Notes under the pieces: model-generated
The model's input: the letters and a program-made list of their open reading frames with translations, nothing else
Database searches by the model: none
Told to the model about the DNA's origin: nothing
Made by a program: the position numbers and the translations under genes
In this document: positions 16,772 through 24,705 of the stretch, one piece after another
How the letters are laid out: each line of letters begins with the position of its first letter
How positions within the stretch are numbered: position 1 is the stretch's first letter
Assembly (NCBI GenBank): GCA_903882805.1
Contig: CAIRYK010000056.1
Location: 1-64,000, forward strand
DNA: 64,000 bases
Source of the DNA: an uncultured Bacteroidota bacterium
Lineage (GTDB): Bacteria > Bacteroidota > Bacteroidia > Chitinophagales > Chitinophagaceae
Direction: 5' to 3'

Positions 16772-17392
16772 ATGAAAAGTGTAAAAATCGCAGGAACCAA
16801 AAGAACTGATTTAGGCAAAAAAGCAACACGCCATCTCCGTTCAGAAGAGCAAGTGCCAGCCGTAATTTATGGCGGTAAAGAAACTATCCATTTCAGCGCT
16901 CCTGTTATGGACTTCCGTACGCTGGTGTACACTCCAGAATTTCAGATCGCTGAAATCACTGTAGACGGTACTACTTACCGCGCTATTATGAAAGACATTC
17001 AGTTCGACGTAGTTACTGACGACCTGAACCACATCGACTTCCTGGAACTGGTTGACGACCGCAAGGTGGTAGCAAACCTGCCTTTGAAATTCGTAGGTCA
17101 GTCACAAGGTGTAAAAGACGGCGGACGTTTGGAATTGAAAATGAAGTCGCTTCAGGTGCGTACTTATCCTAAGTATCTGAAAGCTGCTATTGAAGTAAGC
17201 ATAGACAATCTGCAACTTCATGGCAACATCCGCGTTCAGGACGTTATTGCAGAGAACATGGAAATCATGAACTCTCCACGTATACCTGTTGCATCTGTAG
17301 TTACTACCCGCGCATTGCGTCAGGCAGCTGATGCTGAAGCAGCAGCAAAAGCTCCGGCTAAAGGCGGTAAAGCAGCGCCAGCTAAAAAATAA
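16772..17392 (+). CDS. rplY: 50S ribosomal protein L25 (CTC form)
   Basis: A 206-residue two-domain L25/CTC protein that binds 5S rRNA. The N-terminal L25 domain begins KSVKIAGTKRTDLGKKATR and contains VPAVIYGG; the second TL5-like beta domain includes LKMKSLQVRTYPKYLKAAIEV. An Ala/Lys-rich tail (AEAAAKAPAKGGKAAPAKK) ends it. Expressed after prs and closed by a strong terminator at 17422-17450; pth, the common next gene, is not here. Confidence 0.95.
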   Translation: MKSVKIAGTKRTDLGKKATRHLRSEEQVPAVIYGGKETIHFSAPVMDFRTLVYTPEFQIAEITVDGTTYRAIMKDIQFDVVTDDLNHIDFLELVDDRKVVANLPLKFVGQSQGVKDGGRLELKMKSLQVRTYPKYLKAAIEVSIDNLQLHGNIRVQDVIAENMEIMNSPRIPVASVVTTRALRQAADAEAAAKAPAKGGKAAPAKK

Positions 17393-17421
17393 GCCAAAAG
17401 CATTTTTTAAGATAACATCAG

Positions 17422-17450
17422 AAACCCCTGCTACAATTGCAGGGGTTTTT
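17422..17450 (+). terminator. Terminator after rplY
   Basis: Perfect stem aacccctgc/gcaggggtt with a 7-nt loop and a run of T. Confidence 0.85.
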
Positions 17451-17556
17451 GCATTTTTAAAACAAACAGTACTACAAACTCTAACAAAAAACGAGAGCAT
17501 AACAAAAGCGCAACAGAAAGGCGTAAAAAACGAATATCGCGCTGCTGTATCTTCTG

Positions 17557-17564
17557 TATGTTTG
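17557..17564 (+). promoter_or_regulatory. Promoter -7 element before the TerC-family gene
   Basis: TATGTTTG fits TAnnTTTG, 23 bp upstream of the start at 17588; no clear TTG at -33. Confidence 0.4.
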
Positions 17565-17587
17565 CAAAAAGCACAAATAACTAAATA

Positions 17588-18337
17588 ATGGAATGGCTAT
17601 CTAATCCCGAAATCTGGATTTCGCTCTTAACACTTACCGTACTTGAAATAGTGCTGGGTATAGACAACATCGTGTTTATATCTATCCTCACGGGCAAGCT
17701 ACCTGCAAACCAGCAAAATAAAGCTCGCCAAACCGGACTTGGTCTGGCAATGATTACCCGTATTATGCTGCTATTGTCTATCAGTTGGGTAATGCGCCTG
17801 ACCAATCCATTGTTCAACCCGGCTGAATGGGTAGGTATTACTACAGGCGAAATACATGAAAAACTAGCGATATCTGGCCGCGACCTGATACTTATTATAG
17901 GCGGCTTGTTTCTGATATACAAAAGCGGTACTGAGATACACGAAAAACTGGAAGGCGACGAACACGCCGACGCTACACCAAAAGTGCAAACATTTTGGGG
18001 CATCATATTTCAGATTCTTGTTCTTGATATCGTATTCTCGCTCGACTCTGTAATTACGGCCGTCGGTATGGCCGACCATGTAGGCGTTATGATAGCAGCT
18101 GTAATACTCGCTGTTGGCGTTATGTTCTTTGCTTCGGCTGGTATCAGCCGCTTTGTAAACAACCACCCTACCGTAAAGATGCTGGCGCTGTCGTTTTTAC
18201 TACTTATAGGTGTTTCTCTGTTGGCTGAGGGTTTTGAAAACTCCATACCAAAGGGATATATCTATTTTGCTATGGCATTCTCTATATTGGTAGAGATGCT
18301 CAACCTAAGGGCTAAAAAGAAAACCAAGGCGCACTAA
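17588..18337 (+). CDS. TerC-family integral membrane protein
   Basis: A 249-residue membrane protein with about seven hydrophobic segments and the two acidic membrane motifs of the TerC/Alx family: VLGIDNIVFISILTG near residue 25 and VLDIVFSLDSVITAVGM near residue 145. Relatives include Mn exporters and proteins thought to load metal onto exported enzymes. It stands alone, away from the Ter cluster at 31.8-40.9 kb, which has its own, distantly related TerC. Its end overlaps the end of holA by 4 bp, convergently. Confidence 0.9.
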   Translation: MEWLSNPEIWISLLTLTVLEIVLGIDNIVFISILTGKLPANQQNKARQTGLGLAMITRIMLLLSISWVMRLTNPLFNPAEWVGITTGEIHEKLAISGRDLILIIGGLFLIYKSGTEIHEKLEGDEHADATPKVQTFWGIIFQILVLDIVFSLDSVITAVGMADHVGVMIAAVILAVGVMFFASAGISRFVNNHPTVKMLALSFLLLIGVSLLAEGFENSIPKGYIYFAMAFSILVEMLNLRAKKKTKAH

Positions 18338-19335
18338 TCGAGCAATTGGGCTACCAGCTCTTTCAGCAATTCTTTGTCGCCGGCCGATGTATTGTACCCC
18401 ACCCCTTTTGTATTGTACTTGGCCAGCAGCAGCAATGCCCGCTCAGCCCTGTGCATCGGCCATTGCTGCGCTGCTGCCATTATGTTTTTTACAAAATATG
18501 GCGACATACCCATAGCGGCTGCAGCATCTTTGTCTGTTTTACCTCGCATAAAGTTGGCCACATACAGCCTGTTGAAGTGGTTGTAACACGCCACTGTTAT
18601 CAGCGCCATTGGCGCAGATTTGGGATTGGCCAAAAAGTAAGTGAGCATCCTGTACACTTTATCTCTGTCGCCATTAGCCAAAGCCTCGGGAAACTCAAAA
18701 ACATTGTAATCTCGGCTTATGCCTATATATTTATGAATGAGCGCTGCGGTAAGTTCTTTCTCATCGGGCACGTTTATCCGCACCTTTTCAATTTCATTTA
18801 CTACTTTTTGCAGATCGTTGCCTAAACTCGAAGCTAGTGTCTCGGCTTCGCGCACACCCATAGAAAAGTTCATTTGCTTGCCCAGCTCAATAATCCAGGC
18901 GGGCATATGCTCATCCTTTATCTTATCTGATGTAAAATGAAAGCCCTTTTCTTTAGCCATCTTCACCAGTTTTGTCTTACCGTCGGCTTTCTTAAACCGA
19001 TGCTCTATCACAAAAATAGTTGTGGGCGATGGCTTAGCCACATATGCCGCCAGTTCGTTGAGGCCACGTAGCGCGGCTGCATCTTTCAGTATCACTACCT
19101 GCTTTTCAGCAAACATCGGGAACCTGCGGCAGGCATTTACCACATCGCTCCACTCACAGTCCTTGCCATACAATACCATCAAGTTAAAATCGCGCTCCGC
19201 TGGCGTCAGTATCTTCTGCTCGAAATAATCAGTAATCATATCGATATAGTATGGCTCCTCGCCATCTATCAGGTATACAGGAGCAAACTGCTTTAAATCA
19301 AGCGACTGAAATAATTTCTTTAACTCTGCGGTCAT
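18334..19335 (-). CDS. holA: DNA polymerase III delta subunit
   Basis: Delta is the clamp-loader subunit that opens the sliding clamp. Start set at ATG 19335 (MTAELKKLFQSL), giving 333 residues; the longer frame would add 41 residues of non-homologous sequence overlapping the neighbour. Recognisable parts are FAPVYLIDGEEPYYIDMITDY, the region CRRFPMFAEKQVVILKDA, and the C-terminal collar domain with AAAMGMSPYFVKNIMAAAQQW. It follows the DEDDy exonuclease gene by 35 bp, likely one operon. Confidence 0.93.
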   Translation of the reverse strand: MTAELKKLFQSLDLKQFAPVYLIDGEEPYYIDMITDYFEQKILTPAERDFNLMVLYGKDCEWSDVVNACRRFPMFAEKQVVILKDAAALRGLNELAAYVAKPSPTTIFVIEHRFKKADGKTKLVKMAKEKGFHFTSDKIKDEHMPAWIIELGKQMNFSMGVREAETLASSLGNDLQKVVNEIEKVRINVPDEKELTAALIHKYIGISRDYNVFEFPEALANGDRDKVYRMLTYFLANPKSAPMALITVACYNHFNRLYVANFMRGKTDKDAAAAMGMSPYFVKNIMAAAQQWPMHRAERALLLLAKYNTKGVGYNTSAGDKELLKELVAQLLD

Positions 19336-19370
19336 TATATACAATGTAATTGTTTGGTAAAACAAACCGG

Positions 19371-20090
19371 CTACACATATACCGGCTCTATGTTTATGTC
19401 GTGTATTCCCTTTAGCCTTAGATACACTTTTGCGCTTGTGTACACATCCTGCAGGCAATAATGCCCTATGCGCTGCAGGTCTTTATCGCGCCAGTAAACC
19501 CCGGCCACCTGACTACCGTCTATATCCGACTTTGGCGATGGAATACCCAACACCGCTGCAAGCAAAGATAAGGACGTATAGTTTTTGTAATCGCCAAATC
19601 GCCACATATCTATTGTGTCTATGTGGCTCACCTCCCAGGGCTTTTTACCAGACACCTGCATGGTTTGAGGTAGCGCCACGCCATTGATTATCATACGGCG
19701 GCACAAAAAAGGAATATCAAACTCCTTAATATTATGCCCGCAAAAGCGCATGTCTTTGTGGTGGGCAGTGAACTTATTGATAAGGTCGCAAAAATCATTT
19801 AACAATACTTTTTCGTTATCATTTAACAGCGATTTTAGCCGCATTACCCAGCCGCCATCCGTATTATGCAGGCTGCCAATACCAATACATACCACCTTTG
19901 CAAACTCCGAAAAAATACCTGCTCTATCGCCAAAAAGCGTTGCGGGGTCGGCGTTTCCGTCGTTCATCGGTTTTACGGTTTTCGCCTTTTTCATCCACTC
20001 TGCCTGCATCACATCAGAGAGCGTTTCGAAATCGGGCTGACCAGGAACAGTTTCTATGTCTATAAACAAAATGCCTTTTAGTTGCTCCAT
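19371..20090 (-). CDS. Predicted 3'-5' exonuclease, DEDDy (PolB-like) family
   Basis: A 239-residue RNase H-fold exonuclease domain protein. ExoI motif LFIDIETVPG is near residue 9, ExoII is FCGHNIKEFDIPFL near residue 137, and ExoIII YCLQDVYTSAKVYLRL, with Tyr and Asp four residues apart, near residue 212; this is the DEDDy set. It lacks any polymerase domain, so it acts as a stand-alone nuclease, probably in DNA repair or proofreading. Encoded just upstream of holA and divergent from a coiled-coil protein gene. Confidence 0.88.
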   Translation of the reverse strand: MEQLKGILFIDIETVPGQPDFETLSDVMQAEWMKKAKTVKPMNDGNADPATLFGDRAGIFSEFAKVVCIGIGSLHNTDGGWVMRLKSLLNDNEKVLLNDFCDLINKFTAHHKDMRFCGHNIKEFDIPFLCRRMIINGVALPQTMQVSGKKPWEVSHIDTIDMWRFGDYKNYTSLSLLAAVLGIPSPKSDIDGSQVAGVYWRDKDLQRIGHYCLQDVYTSAKVYLRLKGIHDINIEPVYV

Positions 20091-20106
20091 TCTAAAAGTT
20101 GTATGT

Positions 20107-20114
20107 TATATTTG
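20107..20114 (+). promoter_or_regulatory. Promoter -7 element for the coiled-coil protein gene
   Basis: TATATTTG, with TTG 22 bp upstream (20082-20084), 42 bp before the start at 20156. Confidence 0.45.
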
Positions 20115-20155
20115 TGCAAAATCTAATTTTTAGGAAATTTAACCAAAAGTAAGCT

Positions 20156-21097
20156 ATGAGTCAAATTAATCAAGGTCCGGAGCAAAAGAATGTAGGCGGA
20201 CAAAAAAACAATTCGATAATCTACTGGGTAATTATACTTATACTTCTCTCTGCATGTATTTTTTTATACCTGAGTCGCAACAATATGGCTAAGGAAAAAC
20301 AAACAGATGAATTGTCTTTCCAGAAAACAAAAGACTCTTTGAATACCGACCTGAACGCATTGCAAACAGACTTCAATGCTGCATCGGCCAAAATAGATCA
20401 GTTGGTTTCTCAAAACTCTAAGCTCGATAGCGCATTGCAGGGCAAGAATAGCGAAATGGCTAAATTGCGCAACGACATCAAGGGCATACTGGGTAAGAGC
20501 AATGCTACCAAAGAAGAGCTGAAACGCGCCGGCGAAATGATAGCTGCGCTGAAAGACAAATCTAAACAATACGAAGAGCGCATTGCCGAACTGGAAAAAG
20601 AGAATGAAGTACTTACCGGCAAAAACGAAGTGCTGACAAAGGAGCGCGACAGCACGGTGGGTAAAAACATAGCTTTGAAAAAAATAGGCTCTGTGTTGCA
20701 TGCTTCAAACATTCGTATGGAACCTATACACAAACGCAGAAACGGAAAAGAGAAAGAAACTACTAAAGCCAAAAAAGTAGATATCCTGCGTATTATGTTT
20801 GATATAGACGAAAACAGAATTGCTGAAAGCGGCAACAAAGCTATCTACATACGTATGATAGCTCCCGATGGCACAATAATGGGCAATCCTGCCAATGTAT
20901 CTGGTATGATGACCATTGCCACTGGCGGCAAATTGGGCTACTCTATGGTAAAAGAAGTGGCGCTAACCCAAAACGAAAAAATCAAGGATGTTGCTATCGA
21001 CTGGAATCAGGACGGCGACTACAAAAAAGGACAATATACTATCGAGGTTTATAACGAAGGTTTCAAAATTGGTAGCGGCAACGTGACGCTTAAATAG
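20156..21097 (+). CDS. Membrane-anchored coiled-coil protein, function unknown
   Basis: This 313-residue protein has a short polar N-terminus, one membrane segment (residues about 22-40, IIYWVIILILLSACIFLYL), then about 130 residues of heptad coiled coil (from KDSLNTDLNALQ to EVLTKERDS) and a C-terminal beta-rich domain of about 140 residues ending NEGFKIGSGNVTLK. The topology suggests an inner-membrane protein with periplasmic coiled coil. I recognise it only as the sort of conserved hypothetical found in Bacteroidota. It is monocistronic, ending in a strong terminator. Confidence 0.8.
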   Translation: MSQINQGPEQKNVGGQKNNSIIYWVIILILLSACIFLYLSRNNMAKEKQTDELSFQKTKDSLNTDLNALQTDFNAASAKIDQLVSQNSKLDSALQGKNSEMAKLRNDIKGILGKSNATKEELKRAGEMIAALKDKSKQYEERIAELEKENEVLTGKNEVLTKERDSTVGKNIALKKIGSVLHASNIRMEPIHKRRNGKEKETTKAKKVDILRIMFDIDENRIAESGNKAIYIRMIAPDGTIMGNPANVSGMMTIATGGKLGYSMVKEVALTQNEKIKDVAIDWNQDGDYKKGQYTIEVYNEGFKIGSGNVTLK

Positions 21098-21120
21098 TCA
21101 GCTTCGAAATTAAGTAGTTA

Positions 21121-21150
21121 AAAACGCCGCAACAGTTTGCGGCGTTTTTT
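21121..21150 (+). terminator. Terminator after the coiled-coil protein gene
   Basis: 12-bp perfect stem aaaacgccgcaa/ttgcggcgtttt with a 4-nt loop, then T-run. Confidence 0.9.
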
Positions 21151-21242
21151 TATATCATCACCACACAAACCAATAAGCAAATCTGAAATACGACTTAACA
21201 ATAACATAATGCAGTTACCTACTTTGTTAAGAATAGTAAGCG

Positions 21243-21250
21243 TAAATTTG
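21243..21250 (+). promoter_or_regulatory. Promoter -7 element for the response regulator gene
   Basis: TAAATTTG with TTTG (21223-21226) 16 bp upstream, 20 bp before the start at 21271. Confidence 0.5.
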
Positions 21251-21270
21251 CAACAGATTAGTGGATCATT

Positions 21271-21957
21271 ATGGAAGTATTCCCGGGTAAAATTCTTATA
21301 GTTGACGATGAACCGGATATAGTTGAGTTCATCAGTTACAATTTGAAATCAAAAGGCTATCTGATAGCCGCTGCAAGAGATGGCGTAGAAGCCATAAGAA
21401 AAGCAAAAGAATTCAGGCCCGACCTCATTCTGCTCGATATTATGATGCCTAATAAAGATGGCATTGAAACTATCAGAGAGCTGAGAAACATGCCGGAGTT
21501 CGACGACACTGCTATCATCTTTCTAACAGCCCTCAACGACGAAAAGTACGAGATAGAAGGTTTAAGAATAGGCGCAGACGACTATATAGCCAAGCCTATA
21601 AAACCTGAACTTCTGGCAACTCGTATTGGTTCGGCATTGCGCAGGTTCCGCAAAGACGAGGAACAAGACCAAAAACAAACCTTCGGCGATCTGGAAATCA
21701 ACAAAACAAAGTTTACGGTTTCGTACAAAGGCGAAGAAATACTGCTGGCAAAAAAAGAGTTCGAATTACTATCGTTACTCGCCTCAAAACCAGGTCGTGT
21801 TTTTCTCAGAAACGAAATTCTGCAACGCGTTTGGGGTACAGATGTGATAGTGGGAGATCGTACAATAGATGTACATATCCGTAAAATTCGCCAGAAAGCT
21901 GGCATAGACCTTATTACAACAGTTAAAGGAGTTGGCTATAAGTTCGAAATGGCTTAG
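21271..21957 (+). CDS. OmpR/PhoB-type response regulator
   Basis: A 228-residue two-domain regulator. The receiver has the acidic pair DDEP (12-14), phospho-acceptor Asp56 in LILLDIMMP, Thr86 and Lys108 in AKPIKP. The winged-helix effector domain (about 135-228) ends in GDRTIDVHIRKIRQK and TVKGVGYKFE, typical of PhoB/OmpR DNA-binding. The kinase gene at 22152 is the likely partner, 194 bp downstream. Its strong PhoB/RprY-like look does not identify the signal. Confidence 0.93.
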   Translation: MEVFPGKILIVDDEPDIVEFISYNLKSKGYLIAAARDGVEAIRKAKEFRPDLILLDIMMPNKDGIETIRELRNMPEFDDTAIIFLTALNDEKYEIEGLRIGADDYIAKPIKPELLATRIGSALRRFRKDEEQDQKQTFGDLEINKTKFTVSYKGEEILLAKKEFELLSLLASKPGRVFLRNEILQRVWGTDVIVGDRTIDVHIRKIRQKAGIDLITTVKGVGYKFEMA

Positions 21958-22151
21958 GGTTATAACTACAATAAAAACAATTAGAACAGATGCTGTGCAA
22001 AAATAATTTGCACAGCATCGTTCATATATGGCCCACAACTATTCTGTTTTTTGTTTGTCTCGGTATAATTTTCGCGCAAACTGAACTTTGGAAATCTATT
22101 AATCGTTAATGCTTTTTTTCATCTTATCCCGTTTTCAACTAACTTAGTACC

Positions 22152-23207
22152 ATGTCTGTACTGGATACTAAAAATCTCTCACCCCGGCTGCTGTCGTTTA
22201 TCACTGCAATCATAATTGCCACAGCCAATGCCTTGCTCAGTTTACTGCTGCCTACGCCGTGGTACACGCCTTTTTTTGTATTTGGAACCACATTCGCAGT
22301 CATCTACTTTCTATACTATTACACCTTGCAGCGTTTTATTTATCGTAAAATAAAAATCATCTACAAATTTATTTACCAGACCAAGGCAACCAAGAAAGAA
22401 GAATTTTTCTATGAAAAAATACTACCGCAGAAATCACTGGAGGAAGTAAGTGAAGATGTTCATAAATGGGCAAACCAACGAAAAGATGAAATAGAACGAC
22501 TGAGAGCGAACGAGCAGTTCAGGAAAGAGTTTCTGATGAATCTGGCACATGAACTACGTACGCCCATATTTTCGGTACAAGGCTACGTAGATACATTACT
22601 TGGCGGCGCCCTGGAAGACGAAATGGTGAACCGCAAATTCCTAAACAATGCTTCAAAAAGTATAGACCGCCTTGTGCGCCTTGTCGACGATCTGGATGTG
22701 ATATCAAAGCTGGAATCGGGTAAAATACCGCTTATTCAGGAAATGTTCTGCATACAAGACCTAATCAAGGATGTATATGAAGAGTTTTCGCTAAAGGCTA
22801 AGGAACGCGATATTGCGCTGAGCTTCAAAAAAGGCACCGAACGTCCGATATTAGTAAATGCCGACAAGCAAAAAATAAAACAGGTACTGGTAAACCTCGT
22901 TGAGAATGCGCTGAAATACGGCAATGAACATGGCCATGTAATAGCCGGCTGCTACGAAATGGACGACAAACATGTATATATAGAGATATCGGACGACGGG
23001 CCGGGTATAGCAGAAGAGCATCTGCCGCGCATATTCGAGCGTTTCTATCGCGCTGACCGTAGTCGCGCACGCGCCATTGGCGGCACCGGCTTGGGCCTTG
23101 CTATAGTGAAACACATAGTAGAAGCACACGGACAAACAGTTAATGTGCGAAGCAAAGTGGGCGTTGGTTCTTCATTCGGCTTTACCCTCGACCGGACATC
23201 GGATTAA
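22152..23207 (+). CDS. Sensor histidine kinase
   Basis: A 351-residue kinase with two N-terminal membrane segments (about 12-33 and 38-58) separated by only a few residues, so no periplasmic sensor domain. The HisKA domain has His133 in LAHELRTPIFSVQGY. The ATPase domain shows the N box (LVNLVENALKYG), G1 (EISDDGPGI), F box and G2 (GGTGLGLAIVKHIVEAHG). The arrangement resembles PhoR-type kinases with intramembrane sensing. It presumably phosphorylates the regulator encoded just upstream. Confidence 0.93.
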   Translation: MSVLDTKNLSPRLLSFITAIIIATANALLSLLLPTPWYTPFFVFGTTFAVIYFLYYYTLQRFIYRKIKIIYKFIYQTKATKKEEFFYEKILPQKSLEEVSEDVHKWANQRKDEIERLRANEQFRKEFLMNLAHELRTPIFSVQGYVDTLLGGALEDEMVNRKFLNNASKSIDRLVRLVDDLDVISKLESGKIPLIQEMFCIQDLIKDVYEEFSLKAKERDIALSFKKGTERPILVNADKQKIKQVLVNLVENALKYGNEHGHVIAGCYEMDDKHVYIEISDDGPGIAEEHLPRIFERFYRADRSRARAIGGTGLGLAIVKHIVEAHGQTVNVRSKVGVGSSFGFTLDRTSD

Positions 23208-23313
23208 AACGCACCTCCAATCGCTAACCTGTAGCCGGTAGAACAACTATTATCATAGCGACCGCGCGTTTACTGGTTTTTCCAATTTACTTTTGGGTTT
23301 CTAAACGTGTGAT

Positions 23314-24453
23314 ATGCTTTTTAGCAATGTTGTGGGCCAGCAAATGGCCAAAACGGGAATACTGAATATGTGGCACAACAATGTGTTTCCGCATGCCATG
23401 CTTATTACGGGCGCTGAGGGTTTCGGCGGGCTGGCTATGGCGCTTGCCGTAGCGCAGTACGTGTTTTGCGAAAACAAAACCGCCACCGATTCGTGCGGCA
23501 AGTGCCCGGGCTGCGGCAAAGCGCTAAAACTGGAGCATGCCGATCTTCACCTTAGTTTCCCCTCTATACCGCCAAAGTCAGGAACAAAAGCCATGAGCCG
23601 CCACTACATCGGCGAGTTTAGAGAGTTTGTCAAACAGACGCCCTACGGCACCACTTTTGAATGGCTGCAACACATAAACGCCGAAAACAAACAAGGAAAT
23701 ATCACCGCTGAAGAATGCAGAGAAATAATCAACAACCTTAACCTGAAATCGTATGAAGGTGGCAAGAAAGTGTTGCTTATGTGGCGCCCGGAATACCTGG
23801 GCAAGGAAGGCAACATACTGCTGAAACTCATAGAAGAACCGCCCAAAGACACTATAATGCTGTTTGTAGCAGAGCAAACTGAGGATGTATTGCAGACCAT
23901 ACTCTCTCGTACGCAACAGGTGCGACTTGCGCCCATACAACCCGCGGATATAGCCAATGCACTACTGGCAAGGGACGTAGCCGATGAAACGACTGCTGCC
24001 CAAATAGCCCATCTGGCAATGGGTAGTTATACTGAGGCGCTACGGCTGGCACGCCACACTGAAAACGACCTTTACCCTGAAGTACGCGGATTGTTCAATT
24101 CGTTGTTTACCAATAATGGCGCTAACCTATCTAAGATGGCCGACGACTGGGCTAAAGCCGGCCGAGAACAACAGAAGAACTTCCTGAATTATGTTATCCA
24201 ATTACTGGAGCAAGCTATACGTTACCGCTACAGGCCGGGTGCGCCCATTGCCCTACCCGACGCTGAAGCGCAGTTTGTACAAAAACTATCAGTGGCAAAA
24301 ATATCGCTCGATGGTTTTGCTCAAATGTCAGCAGCTATTACCGATACCATTTCGTACATAGAACGCAACGCCAATAGCAAGATACAATTGCATGCGCTGT
24401 GGATAAGGTTACTCTACATAGTTCAAAACAGAGCATTACCTGTTACTATGTAA
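23314..24453 (+). CDS. holB: DNA polymerase III delta' subunit
   Basis: A 379-residue clamp-loader AAA+ protein. It starts FSNVVGQQMAKTGI, the usual DnaX/HolB opening, has a degenerate P-loop (ITGAEGFGGLAMALAV) as expected for non-hydrolysing delta', a CGKCPGCGKAL zinc module near residue 65, and the sensor/Arg-finger region ILSRTQQVRLAPI. RuvB-like sequence LLKLIEEPPKDTIMLFVAEQ lies between. Single gene with its own -7 element (TACTTTTG, 23288-23295). Confidence 0.92.
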   Translation: MLFSNVVGQQMAKTGILNMWHNNVFPHAMLITGAEGFGGLAMALAVAQYVFCENKTATDSCGKCPGCGKALKLEHADLHLSFPSIPPKSGTKAMSRHYIGEFREFVKQTPYGTTFEWLQHINAENKQGNITAEECREIINNLNLKSYEGGKKVLLMWRPEYLGKEGNILLKLIEEPPKDTIMLFVAEQTEDVLQTILSRTQQVRLAPIQPADIANALLARDVADETTAAQIAHLAMGSYTEALRLARHTENDLYPEVRGLFNSLFTNNGANLSKMADDWAKAGREQQKNFLNYVIQLLEQAIRYRYRPGAPIALPDAEAQFVQKLSVAKISLDGFAQMSAAITDTISYIERNANSKIQLHALWIRLLYIVQNRALPVTM

Positions 24454-24672
24454 TATCATTGTTTTTACCAGACCATGAGCGCAAGGCGGATGCAGAAATG
24501 TTGCAATACCAACATAGGTAAAACAGATGCTGAGGCTCCGGTGCATTCACCTACTTTTGGCTATTACAGGAACGTCAATTCATCAGAAATAAGGCGATTT
24601 CGTTATTAAAACTCACCCTTTATTTAACGTATGCGCTGTTTTTGATTATCTTTTTATTAACAGCAATTAAAG

Positions 24673-24680
24673 TACATTTG
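24673..24680 (+). promoter_or_regulatory. Promoter -7 element for the S41 protease gene
   Basis: TACATTTG, 25 bp before the start at 24706; -33 element unclear. Confidence 0.45.
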
Positions 24681-24705
24681 TTAGAATTTATCAAGTAATA
24701 CAAGT